In this document: one piece after another, positions 17,749 through 47,676 of the stretch
Layout: each line of letters starts with the position of its first letter
How positions within the stretch are numbered: the first letter of the stretch is position 1
Assembly (NCBI GenBank): GCA_021568835.1
Contig: JAKGSH010000010.1
Location: 1,364,001 to 1,428,000 of the forward strand
Origin: Streptomyces sp. Tue 6430
Lineage (GTDB): Bacteria > Actinomycetota > Actinomycetes > Streptomycetales > Streptomycetaceae
Direction of reading: 5' to 3'
Length of the DNA stretch: 64,000 bases
Position numbers and translations under genes: made by a program
The notes under the pieces: generated by a model
The model's database searches: none
What the model was told of the DNA's origin: nothing
What the model saw: only the letters and a program-made list of their open reading frames with translations

Positions 17749-17855
17749 GGCATCCCCCATCCGAGCGACAAGTGAACTCTTGCGTTCCCAATTTGTTGCA
17801 CGGTAGGGTCCAGCATAGGAAACTGTGTAGTACCTTATCGAAGATCGAAAGTGCG
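17749..17855. promoter_or_regulatory. Divergent promoter region, TetR gene / MFS relic
   Basis: A 107-base divergent region, less GC-rich than its surroundings (ttcccaatttgttgcac, cataggaaactgtgtagtac). No perfect palindrome is evident, but two close copies of ATCGAA lie at the right end (atcgaagatcgaa, 17838-17850). By analogy it should hold the TetR operator. Confidence 0.4.
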
Positions 17856-18165
17856 ATGACCGAGCTGGACGCTTCCCCTCTGACGGCCTCGGCGCCACGG
17901 TGTGGCCGCCGCAGCGGCACGGCTCCTGCCGTGATCGCCGTCGCGCGGCTCATGGCGGTGCTCGACGCGACCATCGTGAACGTCGCCCTGCCGCGGGACC
18001 GGAGCGCCGCCGGGATTTCCACCGAGAACCTGTCCCGGGTGGTCGACGCCCACCCGCGACGCGGGTGTACTGATCCGCACCCCCGCGATGCCGGCCGCGC
18101 CCGAGGCGGACCTCGACGGGTCCGGCCCCGCGGGCCCGATCGGGGACGTCCCTCCGCTGCGATGA
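17856..18165 (+). pseudogene. Collapsed MFS drug exporter (EmrB/QacA type)
   Basis: ATG 17856 starts an N-terminus with AVIAVARLMAVLDATIVNVALP, the helix-1 signature of 14-helix DHA2 drug exporters, followed by STENLSRVVDAH, equivalent to the usual xxxLxWVVxAY. Then the reading jumps straight to what looks like a cytoplasmic C-terminal tail (GSGPAGPIGDVPPL) and a stop at 18165. More than 400 residues are missing, so the gene has an internal deletion. Its intact TetR repressor remains divergent. The producer may therefore use another exporter outside the window. Confidence 0.65.
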
Positions 18166-18200
18166 GCGGAACCGGAGCGGGACCCGGGGGGTCCGGCCGG

Positions 18201-19667
18201 CTACCGGTCGGCGAGTTCCTGGCGCAGGATCCGCTTGAGCACCTTGCCGGTGATGCCGCGCGGCAGCGACTCGCGGGCCTCGACCAGGACGGGCAGCTGG
18301 TGCGGTTCGAGCCGTTCGGCGAGGAAGGCGGGCAGTTCGTCGGCGGCCGCCGGGTCCTCCAGTACCACCACCGCGGCCGGGCCCGAGCCGGCGGCGACCA
18401 CCGCGGCCTCGCGGACCGCCGGGTGCTCGTACAGCGCCGCCTCGACGGCCACCGAGGAGACCCGCACCCCTGCGCCGCTGTCGAGCACGTCGTCGCCGCG
18501 GTCGAACAGGTGCAGCCAGCCCTCCTCGTCGAGGTGGCCGAGGTCGCCGGTGCGGATCCAGCCGTCGATCCGCACCTCGGCGTCACGCCGGGCGTCCAGG
18601 TAGTGGCGGCCGGGCGCGGCGGAGCGCAACTGGATCTCGCCGACCTCGCCGAGCGGGAGTTCGGCGCCCAGGGCGTCGGCGATCCGGACCTCGCTGCCGC
18701 GGGCGGCCCGGCCGAGGGTGTGGGGGCGGGCCGGGTCGAAGGTGTTGACGACGACCGCGGGGACGGCCTCGGACTGCGAGTAGGCGGTGTTCAGCTCGGC
18801 GGCGGGGAACAGCTTCAGCAGTCCGCGGCTGAGCGCGGGGGCGAGCGGGGCGGAGGCGATCGCCACCCGCTCGACGCAGCTGAGGTCGTGGCGTTCGCCG
18901 AGCCGGGCGGCCAGCATCCGCATCGCGATCCACGGGGTGATCATCACCGAGCCGATCCGGTGCCGGCTGATCAGTTCGGCCATCCGCTCCACGTCGTCGA
19001 CGGCGGCCAGCACCAGCGCGGACGGCGAGGTGACCGCGATGATGGCCACCGTGGTGGCGCTGGAGGTGGTGCCGAGCGGCATCGGGGCGAGCAGCGGGGT
19101 CGGGTTCTCGAACTGCAGCAGGCCCTCGGGGCCGCGCCCGAAGGTGAGGTTGCCGTGCGGGTTGGTGAAGGCCTTGGCGGGCCCGGTGGTGCCGGAGGTG
19201 TAGAGCACGTCGGCGATGTCCTCGGGGGCGAGCGGCACGTCGACCGGCGTCTCGTCGCCGCTGTCCAGTTCGGCGACCTCGGCGCTCCAGCCGGTGAAGC
19301 TCGCGGGCGGGCGCAGCGAGCCGCTGTGGATCACCCCGGTGGCCCGGCACTCCGTCAGCCGGCGTTCGGTCTCGCGTTCGCCGAGCCGGTCGCTGAGGTG
19401 GACGGCGGTGGCGCCGGCGCTGAGCACGGCGAGGTAGGCGACCGCGTAGTCGGTCCAGTCCATGCCGCCGTACAGCAGGCCGATCCGGCGGCCCTTGGTG
19501 ACGCCGGCGGCGAGCAGGCCGTGGGCGGTGCGGTCGACCCGGCGCTGCCAGTCGCCGTAGTCCAGTGCGTCGGTTCCGTCGATGTCGAGTGCAATACGGT
19601 CGGGGTGGTGTTCGGCCCGCCGGCGCAGCAGATCGGTGACTCGGACCACGGTGCTCGCTCGTTCCAT
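18201..19667 (-). CDS. Adenylate-forming enzyme (acyl-CoA ligase / stand-alone A domain) 2
   Basis: ANL-superfamily enzyme of 488 residues; ATG 19667 is preceded by AGGAG. P-loop YTSGTTGPAKAFTNP near 155-170, canonical RTGDLGHLD near 375-385, and the C-terminal catalytic lysine in GITGKVLK near 478. It is a paralogue of the enzyme at 12505-13989 but keeps the Gly that the other has lost. The two may have different substrates or one may be an inactive or regulatory partner. Likely role: activation of a carboxylic acid for CoA or carrier loading in the pathway. It is divergent from the DUF3224 gene. Confidence 0.8.
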   Translation of the reverse strand: MERASTVVRVTDLLRRRAEHHPDRIALDIDGTDALDYGDWQRRVDRTAHGLLAAGVTKGRRIGLLYGGMDWTDYAVAYLAVLSAGATAVHLSDRLGERETERRLTECRATGVIHSGSLRPPASFTGWSAEVAELDSGDETPVDVPLAPEDIADVLYTSGTTGPAKAFTNPHGNLTFGRGPEGLLQFENPTPLLAPMPLGTTSSATTVAIIAVTSPSALVLAAVDDVERMAELISRHRIGSVMITPWIAMRMLAARLGERHDLSCVERVAIASAPLAPALSRGLLKLFPAAELNTAYSQSEAVPAVVVNTFDPARPHTLGRAARGSEVRIADALGAELPLGEVGEIQLRSAAPGRHYLDARRDAEVRIDGWIRTGDLGHLDEEGWLHLFDRGDDVLDSGAGVRVSSVAVEAALYEHPAVREAAVVAAGSGPAAVVVLEDPAAADELPAFLAERLEPHQLPVLVEARESLPRGITGKVLKRILRQELADR

Positions 19668-19759
19668 GTCGGCTCCTCGACCGCGGGGCTGGAAATCCCA
19701 CGCTACGAAGCCGCTGTCGCCTTATCTGCTCAGAATTGCGCGACTGCCGTGGCGCCTTG

Positions 19760-19769
19760 CGGTATACCG
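19760..19769. promoter_or_regulatory. 10-bp palindrome in a divergent promoter region
   Basis: CGGTATACCG, perfectly symmetric, lies in the 159-base region between the divergent genes for the adenylate-forming enzyme (start 19667) and the DUF3224 protein (start 19827). It may be an operator controlling one or both. The DUF3224 gene has its own good ribosome site, GGAGAG at 19812-19817. Confidence 0.35.
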
Positions 19770-19826
19770 TCGAGAGGTTGGTGAACCCGTACGCATTTTT
19801 TTCGGACCGACCGGAGAGAGCTGATC

Positions 19827-20225
19827 ATGACTCGGATTGCTAATTCCGCGTGGGAGACGTCCTCCTGGGAAGAATCAAATTATTTCGAGCCCGCGGACGG
19901 TCCGCCGCTTATCCGTGCCGATGTGAAGCGCGTCTTCCGCGGTGATGTGGAGGGCACCGGCGAGGCGGTCCTGCTGTGCTGCCGCCCGGACGAGAAGTCG
20001 GCCGGATACGTCTCCACCGAGCACATCGTCGCCACGCTGGAGGGCCGCTCCGGCACCTTCGTGGTCCAGCACGGCGCGTCGATGGGCGCCGACGAGCCGC
20101 AGACCCTCGGCTTCGTGGTCCCGAACTCCGGCACCGGCGGCCTGACCGGCCTCACCGGCACCTGCGCCTTCGGCCACGACGAGGAGGGCAAGGCGTACTT
20201 CCGCCTGGAGTACCGGCTGCCGTGA
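19827..20225 (+). CDS. DUF3224 domain protein
   Basis: Protein of 132 residues matching the DUF3224 family along its whole length: WETSSWEESNYFEPADGPPL, a VKRVFRGDVEGTGEAVLL strand, ERSGTFVVQHGAS-like core and the terminal GTGGLTGLTGTC. The family is predicted to form a small beta barrel resembling allene-oxide-cyclase-like folds; no activity is established. It is one of the few plus-strand genes in the cluster, and lies tail to tail with the PIG-L deacetylase across a terminator hairpin. A role in product binding or cyclisation is possible but is only inference from fold and place. Confidence 0.75.
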   Translation: MTRIANSAWETSSWEESNYFEPADGPPLIRADVKRVFRGDVEGTGEAVLLCCRPDEKSAGYVSTEHIVATLEGRSGTFVVQHGASMGADEPQTLGFVVPNSGTGGLTGLTGTCAFGHDEEGKAYFRLEYRLP

Positions 20226-20233
20226 GACGACGC

Positions 20234-20273
20234 CGTCCCCGCACCGGCAGCGGCAGCGGCCGGCCCGGGGACG
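20234..20273. terminator. Bidirectional terminator hairpin
   Basis: CGTCCCCG at 20234-20241 pairs with CGGGGACG at 20266-20273, with a GC-rich interior that can extend the fold. It lies between two convergent stop codons (20225 and 20282) and so can end both transcripts, including the long minus-strand biosynthetic operon. Confidence 0.65.
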
Positions 20274-20281
20274 TTCCGCGG

Positions 20282-21001
20282 TCAGCGCGCGACGATCTCC
20301 AGCGCCACCGCGGGGCGGCCGCCGAACCGCTCGCCGACCAGCTCGGCGAAGGCCGTCATCGGCTCACGGACGCTGGTGACGGGCGGATTGAGGCCGCCCA
20401 GGTAGGCGCGGTGCGCCTCCAGCGAGGCGATGCCCGCCTCCAGGTGGCCGGTGACGTCGACGGCGTGGGTGGGCTGCGGGGAGTTGGCCATCGCCACGTA
20501 CCTGACGCCGCCCCAGGGTTCCAGGCCGAGGTCCTCGAAGATCCACCGGTTGCCGGCGTCACCGACGGCGTCCAGCAGGGCGTGCGCGGTGTGCCGGTGA
20601 TCAGGGGTGTTCCACTTGCCGGTCGAGGTGGTCTCACGGCCGTTGAAGCCGAGCACGAACTCGGGGCGGTGGCGGCGGATCGCGGCGGCGATGTCCCGGC
20701 GCAGGCCCAGCCCGTACTCGATCTCGCCGTCACGGTGGTCCAGGAACTCGACCTCGGAGACGCCGACGATCTTGGCGCTGGCCCGCTGCTCGGCCTCCCG
20801 GACCACCGCCGACTCGGCCGGGGCGAGGCCGTCGATGCCGGCCTCGCCCTTCGTCACCAGCAGGTAGGAGACGCTCTTCCCGGCGGCCGTCCAGGCGGCG
20901 ACGGCGCTGGAGGTGCCGAACTCGATGTCGTCCGGGTGGGCGACCACCGCGAGGGCGCGGCTCCAGTCGTCGGGCAGGCTCTGCAGATCCTCAACGGTCA
21001 T
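20282..21001 (-). CDS. PIG-L/LmbE-family deacetylase
   Basis: Zinc-dependent N-deacetylase family, 239 residues. The zinc/catalytic motif AHPDDIEFG lies near 20-28 and the third ligand histidine in PDHRHTAHALLD near 135-145. Members remove acetyl or acyl groups from amino sugars, bacillithiol/mycothiol precursors and antibiotics. The start overlaps the stop of the thioesterase by four bases (ATGA). As last gene of the operon it could deprotect an N-acylated amine in the product or act on a thiol conjugate (mycothiol S-conjugate amidase-like), which would suit a sulfur-reactive metabolite; these are guesses. Confidence 0.85.
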   Translation of the reverse strand: MTVEDLQSLPDDWSRALAVVAHPDDIEFGTSSAVAAWTAAGKSVSYLLVTKGEAGIDGLAPAESAVVREAEQRASAKIVGVSEVEFLDHRDGEIEYGLGLRRDIAAAIRRHRPEFVLGFNGRETTSTGKWNTPDHRHTAHALLDAVGDAGNRWIFEDLGLEPWGGVRYVAMANSPQPTHAVDVTGHLEAGIASLEAHRAYLGGLNPPVTSVREPMTAFAELVGERFGGRPAVALEIVAR

Positions 21002-21759
21002 CGTGACACTCCTTCGGTCGGCAGCTGACGGTTCATCGATGCGGACGGCCGGAGGTCGAGGTCCGCCCGGATCTCGTCCAGCAGGCCGGCCGCCCGGTCC
21101 TTGAGGTAGAAGTGGTCGCCGTCGAACTCGCGGAACCGGAACGCGCCCGCGGTGACCTGCGCCCAGGCCGCCAGCTCGTCCGTGTCGGCCTCCGGGTCGT
21201 CCCGCCCGACGAACGCCGAGATCGGGCAGTCCAGGCGGGGCCCGGGCAGCGGCGTGTAGGTGTCGTTCAGCTCGAAGTCGGCACGCAGGGTCGGCAGGAA
21301 CAGCCGCACCAGGTCGGGCTGTTCCAGCACGTCGGACGGGGTGCCGTTGAGCCGGGCCACCTCGGCGAGGAAGGCCGCGTCGTCGAGCCCGGCGTAGGAG
21401 GCGCGGCGTGCGGGCAGGTGCGGGGCGCGACGGGCCGAGACGAACAGCCGCACCGGGGCGGGCAGGCCGAGCGCCACGAACCGCCGGGCCAGCTCGTAGC
21501 AGACGGCGGCACCCATGCTGTGCCCGAACAGGGCGTACGGACGGTCGAGTCGGGGGCCGAGCAGTTCGGCGAGCGGGCCGATCGCCTGTTCCATCGTCAC
21601 GTACGGCAGCTCACGGATCCGGCTCTCCCGGCCGGGCAGCACCACCGGGCGGACCTCGATGCCGGGGGCGAGGGCGGCGCGCCAGGGGTGGAAGAACGCG
21701 CCGCCGCCGCCGGCGTGCGGCAGACAGAACAGCCGGAGCTCCGCCTCGGTCCTGCTCAT
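20998..21759 (-). CDS. Type II thioesterase
   Basis: Stand-alone alpha/beta-hydrolase of 253 residues of the editing thioesterase family. N-terminal LFCLPHAGGGGAFFHPW, nucleophile elbow GHSMGAAV near 83-90, acid near FVGRDDPEAD and histidine in FDGDHFYL near 215. It hydrolyses aberrant acyl groups from carrier domains, keeping the megasynthases active. Start ATG 21759 is one base beyond the stop of the decarboxylating KS, with GAGGGGG inside that gene's end as ribosome site. The leinamycin cluster also has a type II thioesterase. Confidence 0.92.
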   Translation of the reverse strand: MSRTEAELRLFCLPHAGGGGAFFHPWRAALAPGIEVRPVVLPGRESRIRELPYVTMEQAIGPLAELLGPRLDRPYALFGHSMGAAVCYELARRFVALGLPAPVRLFVSARRAPHLPARRASYAGLDDAAFLAEVARLNGTPSDVLEQPDLVRLFLPTLRADFELNDTYTPLPGPRLDCPISAFVGRDDPEADTDELAAWAQVTAGAFRFREFDGDHFYLKDRAAGLLDEIRADLDLRPSASMNRQLPTEGVSR

Positions 21760-21760
21760 G

Positions 21761-23029
21761 TCATACCCCCTCGTCGGCGAAGACCACGGCGGAATGGAAG
21801 CCGCCGAAGCCGAAACTGTTGGACAGCGCGAATCCGGCGGCCAGCGGTACGGCGGCGGTGCCGGTGAACCGCAGCCGGGGCTCCACCGGGTCGGTGAGCC
21901 ACGGGTTGGGGTGCGCGAAGCCGTCGGTCAGCTGGGCGACGGTGGCGACCGCCTCGACCACCCCGGCCGCGCCCAGGCAGTGCCCGGTCAGGGCCTTGGT
22001 GGCGTTCACCAGCGCGGGGGCGTCCGGGCCGAGTACGCGCAGCAGGGCGGCGGCCTCGGTGCGGTCACCGAGCGGCGAGGCGGTGCCGTGCGTGTTGACG
22101 TAGCCGAGCCGCCCGGGGGCGACTCCGGCCCGCTCCAGGGCGGTCCGCATCACCGCGGCCTCCACCTGCTCGCTCGGGTCGGCGAGGCTGGTACCGCTCA
22201 GCCGCAGCGCGTGCCCGGCCAGCCGGGCCAGCACCCGCGCGCCCCGGCGGCGGGCACCCGCGGCGGTCTCCAGCACCACGGCGGCGCCGCCGACACCGTC
22301 GGTGAAGCCGCGGTGCGCCCGGTCGAACGGGCGGCAGGGCGGTTCGTGGTCGGTGGCGGCGCCGGTGGCGGCGGGCGTCATCGCGCCCAGCGCGCGGTAG
22401 GCCTGGCGTTCCACCGGGGCGAGTTCGGTGGGCGCGCCGAGCACCAGGCAGGCGTCCACCGCTCCCGCGTCGAGCAGCCGGGCGGCGGTGATCAGCGCGA
22501 CGTTGCCGCTGGCGGACGCGCCGCCCACGGTGCAGCCCTCGCCCTGGATGCCGAGGACCTCGCTGACCACGCCGACCTGGTCGGTGTCCTGCATGTGCAG
22601 TGCGTATCGGCCGGGGACGGCGGCGGGACGGTCCCGGTAACGGTCGGCGGCACGGTGCGCACCCGCGCCGGTGAGGTTGTTGCCGGCCACGACCAGGCCC
22701 AGCCGCTCGGGTGGCAGGGCGTCTTCGGCGAGCCCGGCGTGCGCCCAGGCCTCGGCGGCGGTCAGCACGGAGACCTGCACACCGAGCGGCGACCTGGCCG
22801 CCGTACGGGCCGCCTTGGCCGGCACCCATTCGCCGCGGGCCCGGCGCTCCGTGAGCAGGGCCGGGTAGTCGAAGGGCGGCAGCGGCGCGCCGGGCGACTC
22901 GGCGTCCCGGTCGGCGGCGGGCAGCAGGGCGCTGCGGCCGGCCCGCAGCGCGTCGGTGAAGGCCGCCAGGCCCGCGCCGGCCGCGCAGTGCACGCCGAGG
23001 CCGGTGACCACGACGCCGCCGGGGGTCAC
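21761..23029 (-). CDS. Decarboxylating ketosynthase homologue (KS-Ser) of a beta-branching cassette
   Basis: Discrete KAS-like protein, 422 residues. The nucleophile elbow reads GGASASGN, so the catalytic Cys is replaced by Ser; both histidines remain (VNTHGTAS and TGHCLGAAG). This is the hallmark of the KS that decarboxylates malonyl-ACP to acetyl-ACP in HMG-synthase cassettes rather than condensing. It overlaps the preceding ACP gene by four bases (GTGA), implying that this ACP is its partner. Its presence alongside an LnmK homologue, which makes such a KS unnecessary for a propionyl donor, is unexpected. Confidence 0.85.
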   Translation of the reverse strand: MTPGGVVVTGLGVHCAAGAGLAAFTDALRAGRSALLPAADRDAESPGAPLPPFDYPALLTERRARGEWVPAKAARTAARSPLGVQVSVLTAAEAWAHAGLAEDALPPERLGLVVAGNNLTGAGAHRAADRYRDRPAAVPGRYALHMQDTDQVGVVSEVLGIQGEGCTVGGASASGNVALITAARLLDAGAVDACLVLGAPTELAPVERQAYRALGAMTPAATGAATDHEPPCRPFDRAHRGFTDGVGGAAVVLETAAGARRRGARVLARLAGHALRLSGTSLADPSEQVEAAVMRTALERAGVAPGRLGYVNTHGTASPLGDRTEAAALLRVLGPDAPALVNATKALTGHCLGAAGVVEAVATVAQLTDGFAHPNPWLTDPVEPRLRFTGTAAVPLAAGFALSNSFGFGGFHSAVVFADEGV

Positions 23030-23268
23030 GCGGAGTGCCGGGCGAGCAGGGCGACCAGCGAGCGGATGTTCCGGGTCTGCTGGAACTCCATCACGGGCAC
23101 GCTGATGCCCATGTCCTCCATGGTGAGGGTCACCACCTCGGCCCGGTCGACGCTGTTGCAGCCCAGTTCGGCGAGGCTGTTGTCGAGGGTGACGGTGGAG
23201 GTGTCCAGGTCGTACACCACGACGCCCAGATTCCGCCGGACCGCCTCGAAGATGTCACTGTCGTCCAT
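23026..23268 (-). CDS. Discrete acyl carrier protein (acetyl donor ACP)
   Basis: Eighty-residue ACP with phosphopantetheine serine in LGCNSVDRAEV near 35-45. AGGAG precedes ATG 23268. It sits between the HMG synthase and the Ser-type KS and overlaps the latter, so it is most likely the carrier on which malonate is decarboxylated to acetyl-ACP for beta-branching. It differs clearly from the second ACP (24519-24782), which pairs with the LnmK homologue. Confidence 0.85.
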   Translation of the reverse strand: MDDSDIFEAVRRNLGVVVYDLDTSTVTLDNSLAELGCNSVDRAEVVTLTMEDMGISVPVMEFQQTRNIRSLVALLARHSA

Positions 23269-23280
23269 CTCGCTGTTCTC

Positions 23281-24522
23281 CTAGACCCACTCGTAGGTGC
23301 GGTGGTAGCCCTCGGTGCCGCGGTACGCCAGCACCGGCTCCCGGCCGCCGGGGCCGGCGTCGAGGAAGCGCCGGTAGCGCTCGACCTCGATCTTGCGGTT
23401 CTCGGCCGGGACCAGGCAACGGCTGTTCTCGGCGAGCAGCTCGGTGTACTCGGCGAAGCCCAGTTCGACCCGGGCGTTCAGCCGGCCCGCGATGTCCAGC
23501 TCGGCGAGCGCGGCGCGGGAGCCCTCGTCGATGAGTCCGCTGAAGAACTCGGAGGCGCAGCCCGAGCCGTACGAGAACAGGCCGACCCGGGCGGTGCCCC
23601 GGTACGGGGCGTTGTCGATGAGGCTGGCCAGGGCCAGGTAGACGGAGCCGGAGCAGAGGTTGCCGACCTGGCTGGGGTAGACCAGCGAGGGCGACACCCG
23701 GGCGGCGAAGTCCGCCTCGACGGCGTCAGGGGTGGCCCGGGCCTGTTCCCGCATGAGTTTGCGGTGTGCGGCCCTGACCAGCCCGGCGAACGGGGTGTGC
23801 AGGGCGAGTTGGTCGAAGGTGGTCCGCAGGTCGACTTCGGCGACCTTGCCGCAGTAGTCGGCGAAGCTGTTGGACAGGCAGTCCAGGTAGGCGAACAGCG
23901 AGCCGTCGACGTCGGCGATGTCGTAGTCCGGCATCGGCCGCGCCGAGTCCATGGTCTCGTAGGCGTGCGCGCCGAACGCGCCGAGGTCGAGGGCGAGGAC
24001 CCGCGGATCGTCGCCGAGCAGCATGGCGGAGGCGCCGGTGCCGGTGGCGGGTTCCGCGTAGCCGGCCCGGGCGTCCACCATGGACACGTCGGTGGCGATC
24101 ACCAGTGCCTTGGCGCCCGGGGAGACGCCGGAGGCCAGGTAGCCGGCGGCGATCTGCAGGGCGCCGGTGGCGGCGTAGCAGGCCTGCTTGACCTCCATCA
24201 CCCGGCACTTGCGGCTCAGGCCCAGGAACTCGTGGACGTACGAGGCGATCGACTTGCTGAAGTCGACGCCGGACTCGCTGGAGGTGAGGATCAGTTCGAT
24301 CCGCTCCTTGTCCTGCGGGGCGAGCCGGCCCACGATCGGAGCGGCCGCGTTGACGGCGTTGGTGATCGGGTCCTCGCAGGGCAGGGCGATCGAGCGGGCC
24401 CGCATCATCAGGTGGCCGATCCGCTCCCGGTCCAGGCCCCGGCCCTCGAACAGCTCGGCGGTGGACAGTTGGGCGAAGCCGGCGTGGACGTTCAGCGCCT
24501 CGATGCCGATCCGGACGGTCAT
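23281..24522 (-). CDS. lnmM: HMG-CoA synthase homologue for beta-branching (LnmM-type)
   Basis: Polyketide beta-branching HMG synthase, 413 residues. Catalytic cysteine in EVKQACYAATG near 112, glutamate in SSESGVDFSKS near 82, and histidine in LALHTPFAG near 243. It adds the alkyl carbanion of an acyl donor-ACP to the beta-keto group of a PKS-bound intermediate. The start overlaps the stop of the upstream ACP (ATGA) and GGAGGTG lies in front. It is the only HMG synthase in the window, although two donor systems flank it. The order LnmK-ACP-HMG synthase is the same as lnmK-lnmL-lnmM. Confidence 0.92.
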   Translation of the reverse strand: MTVRIGIEALNVHAGFAQLSTAELFEGRGLDRERIGHLMMRARSIALPCEDPITNAVNAAAPIVGRLAPQDKERIELILTSSESGVDFSKSIASYVHEFLGLSRKCRVMEVKQACYAATGALQIAAGYLASGVSPGAKALVIATDVSMVDARAGYAEPATGTGASAMLLGDDPRVLALDLGAFGAHAYETMDSARPMPDYDIADVDGSLFAYLDCLSNSFADYCGKVAEVDLRTTFDQLALHTPFAGLVRAAHRKLMREQARATPDAVEADFAARVSPSLVYPSQVGNLCSGSVYLALASLIDNAPYRGTARVGLFSYGSGCASEFFSGLIDEGSRAALAELDIAGRLNARVELGFAEYTELLAENSRCLVPAENRKIEVERYRRFLDAGPGGREPVLAYRGTEGYHRTYEWV

Positions 24523-24782
24523 CGCTGCTTCACCTCCACCAGGAAGTCGATCAGGGCGTCGATGTCGGGCACGGTGCTGAAGCCGGCCATCGGCTCGCGC
24601 ACTCCGAGCGCGTCGATCAGCGCCATGATGATCTCCACCCGGTCCACCGAGTCCGCGCCGAGGTCCTTGAGGTGCTTGTCGCCGGTGATCTGCTCGGCGG
24701 GCACCTGGGGCAGGATGGCGGCGACGGTCTCGTGCACCAGGCGGGCCACTGCGGCGCGGTCGGTGTCACTGCGCTGCGGCAT
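24519..24782 (-). CDS. lnmL: Discrete acyl carrier protein (LnmL-type)
   Basis: Eighty-seven-residue ACP with phosphopantetheine serine in LGADSVDRVEI near 42-52. ATG 24782 lies inside the last codons of the LnmK homologue (17-base overlap) with GGAGGG as ribosome site. By position and by analogy with LnmL it should carry the methylmalonyl group that the LnmK-type enzyme loads and decarboxylates, giving propionyl-ACP for the HMG synthase. Confidence 0.87.
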   Translation of the reverse strand: MPQRSDTDRAAVARLVHETVAAILPQVPAEQITGDKHLKDLGADSVDRVEIIMALIDALGVREPMAGFSTVPDIDALIDFLVEVKQR

Positions 24783-25754
24783 TCGAGCCCTCCAGTCGTA
24801 CGTGCAGGGTGCAGACCGCCAGGCAGCGGCCGCTCGCGGCGTCCTCGACCACCGCGTTCCAGCGCTCCTCGGCCGGGTCGTCGCGGCGCCGCCAGGAGCG
24901 CAGCCGGATCCGCAGCACCGAGTCGGCGTCGGCGTTGCCGAGGTAGCAGAGCTGGTGATCAAGCACCGTTCGATCGAGGAATCTACGGTCGGTGCGGCCC
25001 TGGTTCCGCCACATTTTGAGCATGGCGCCGTCGATGACGGAGAAGTACGAGGCGAAGTACAGGAGTCCGACGCCGTTGATGTCGCGGGTGATGTCGATCG
25101 GGTACTCGACCTCGTCCGCGGCCACCAGCTCCTCCCACTCCGGGTCCGCCGGGTCGTGGAAGGTCCGCCGGGCCCGGGCCACCCCGTACGCGGCCCGCGG
25201 CGAGTGGGCGGCGGGCAGCCGCGGCAGGTGGGCGTGCCGGAAGTCGGCCGGCGCGGAGCTGATCAGCCCCTCGTTGCTGTCGGCCCGGCTGCGCGTCACC
25301 CAGCGGTTGAAGTTCTGCACGTACAGGCAGTCGGGCTGCCGGGCCGCGAAGAACTCCTCGGGGTCCAGGCCCTGTTCGGGCTTCGGCTCGGCGCCCGGCG
25401 GCACCCGGCGGATCCGGTGCAGGGTCAGCACCGACTCGCTGCCGAAGCCGAACACCCGCGAGGTGGTCTCGATCCGGTCGCCGAAGGTCAGCGCGCCCGG
25501 GTGGAGCTGCCCGCCGGAGCGGACCCGGAAGTAGTAGAAGGAGAGGTAGGTGGGCCGGCCCCGGTCGTCGACCGCGTTGAACGCGTCGGTGCCGCAGACC
25601 TCGCTGACGGTCTCCCAGGTCCAGTCGCCGACCTGGCCGACGAACAGCGAGTTGTGCCCGCACATCCCGGGTCTGACGGTGACCAGCCGGCCGACCGAGC
25701 CGTCGGGGGCGCGCCACACCTCCGGCCGCAGCAGCGGGTTCTCGGTCCTGGGCA

Positions 25755-25755
<1 letters not shown>
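24766..25755 (-). CDS. lnmK: LnmK-type bifunctional acyltransferase/decarboxylase
   Basis: Protein of 329 residues with the double hot-dog architecture of LnmK: two related strands-and-helix halves (first with PGMCGHNSLFVGQVGDW and RPTYLSFYYFRV; second with INGVGLLYFASYFSVIDGAMLKMW). LnmK loads methylmalonyl from CoA onto its own tyrosine, transfers it to LnmL and decarboxylates it to propionyl-ACP, replacing a separate AT and KS decarboxylase. Tyr70 in TYLSFYY is the best candidate for the nucleophile, by analogy only. Its ATG overlaps the TGA of the giant PKS gene (ATGA), with GGAGGG upstream. The family is small and strongly tied to leinamycin-like propionate beta-branching. Confidence 0.88.

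Positions 25756-47672
<21,917 letters not shown>

Positions 47673-47676
<4 letters not shown>

Noticed and set aside
17727..19784. Long plus-strand open frame through the adenylate-forming enzyme
   Set aside because: Only its first part (from 17856) has exporter similarity; the rest is the shadow of the minus-strand gene.
21761..23029. Elongating FabF-type ketosynthase or chain-length factor
   Set aside because: Cys to Ser change with both His kept, and neighbours ACP and HMG synthase, fit a malonyl-ACP decarboxylase.
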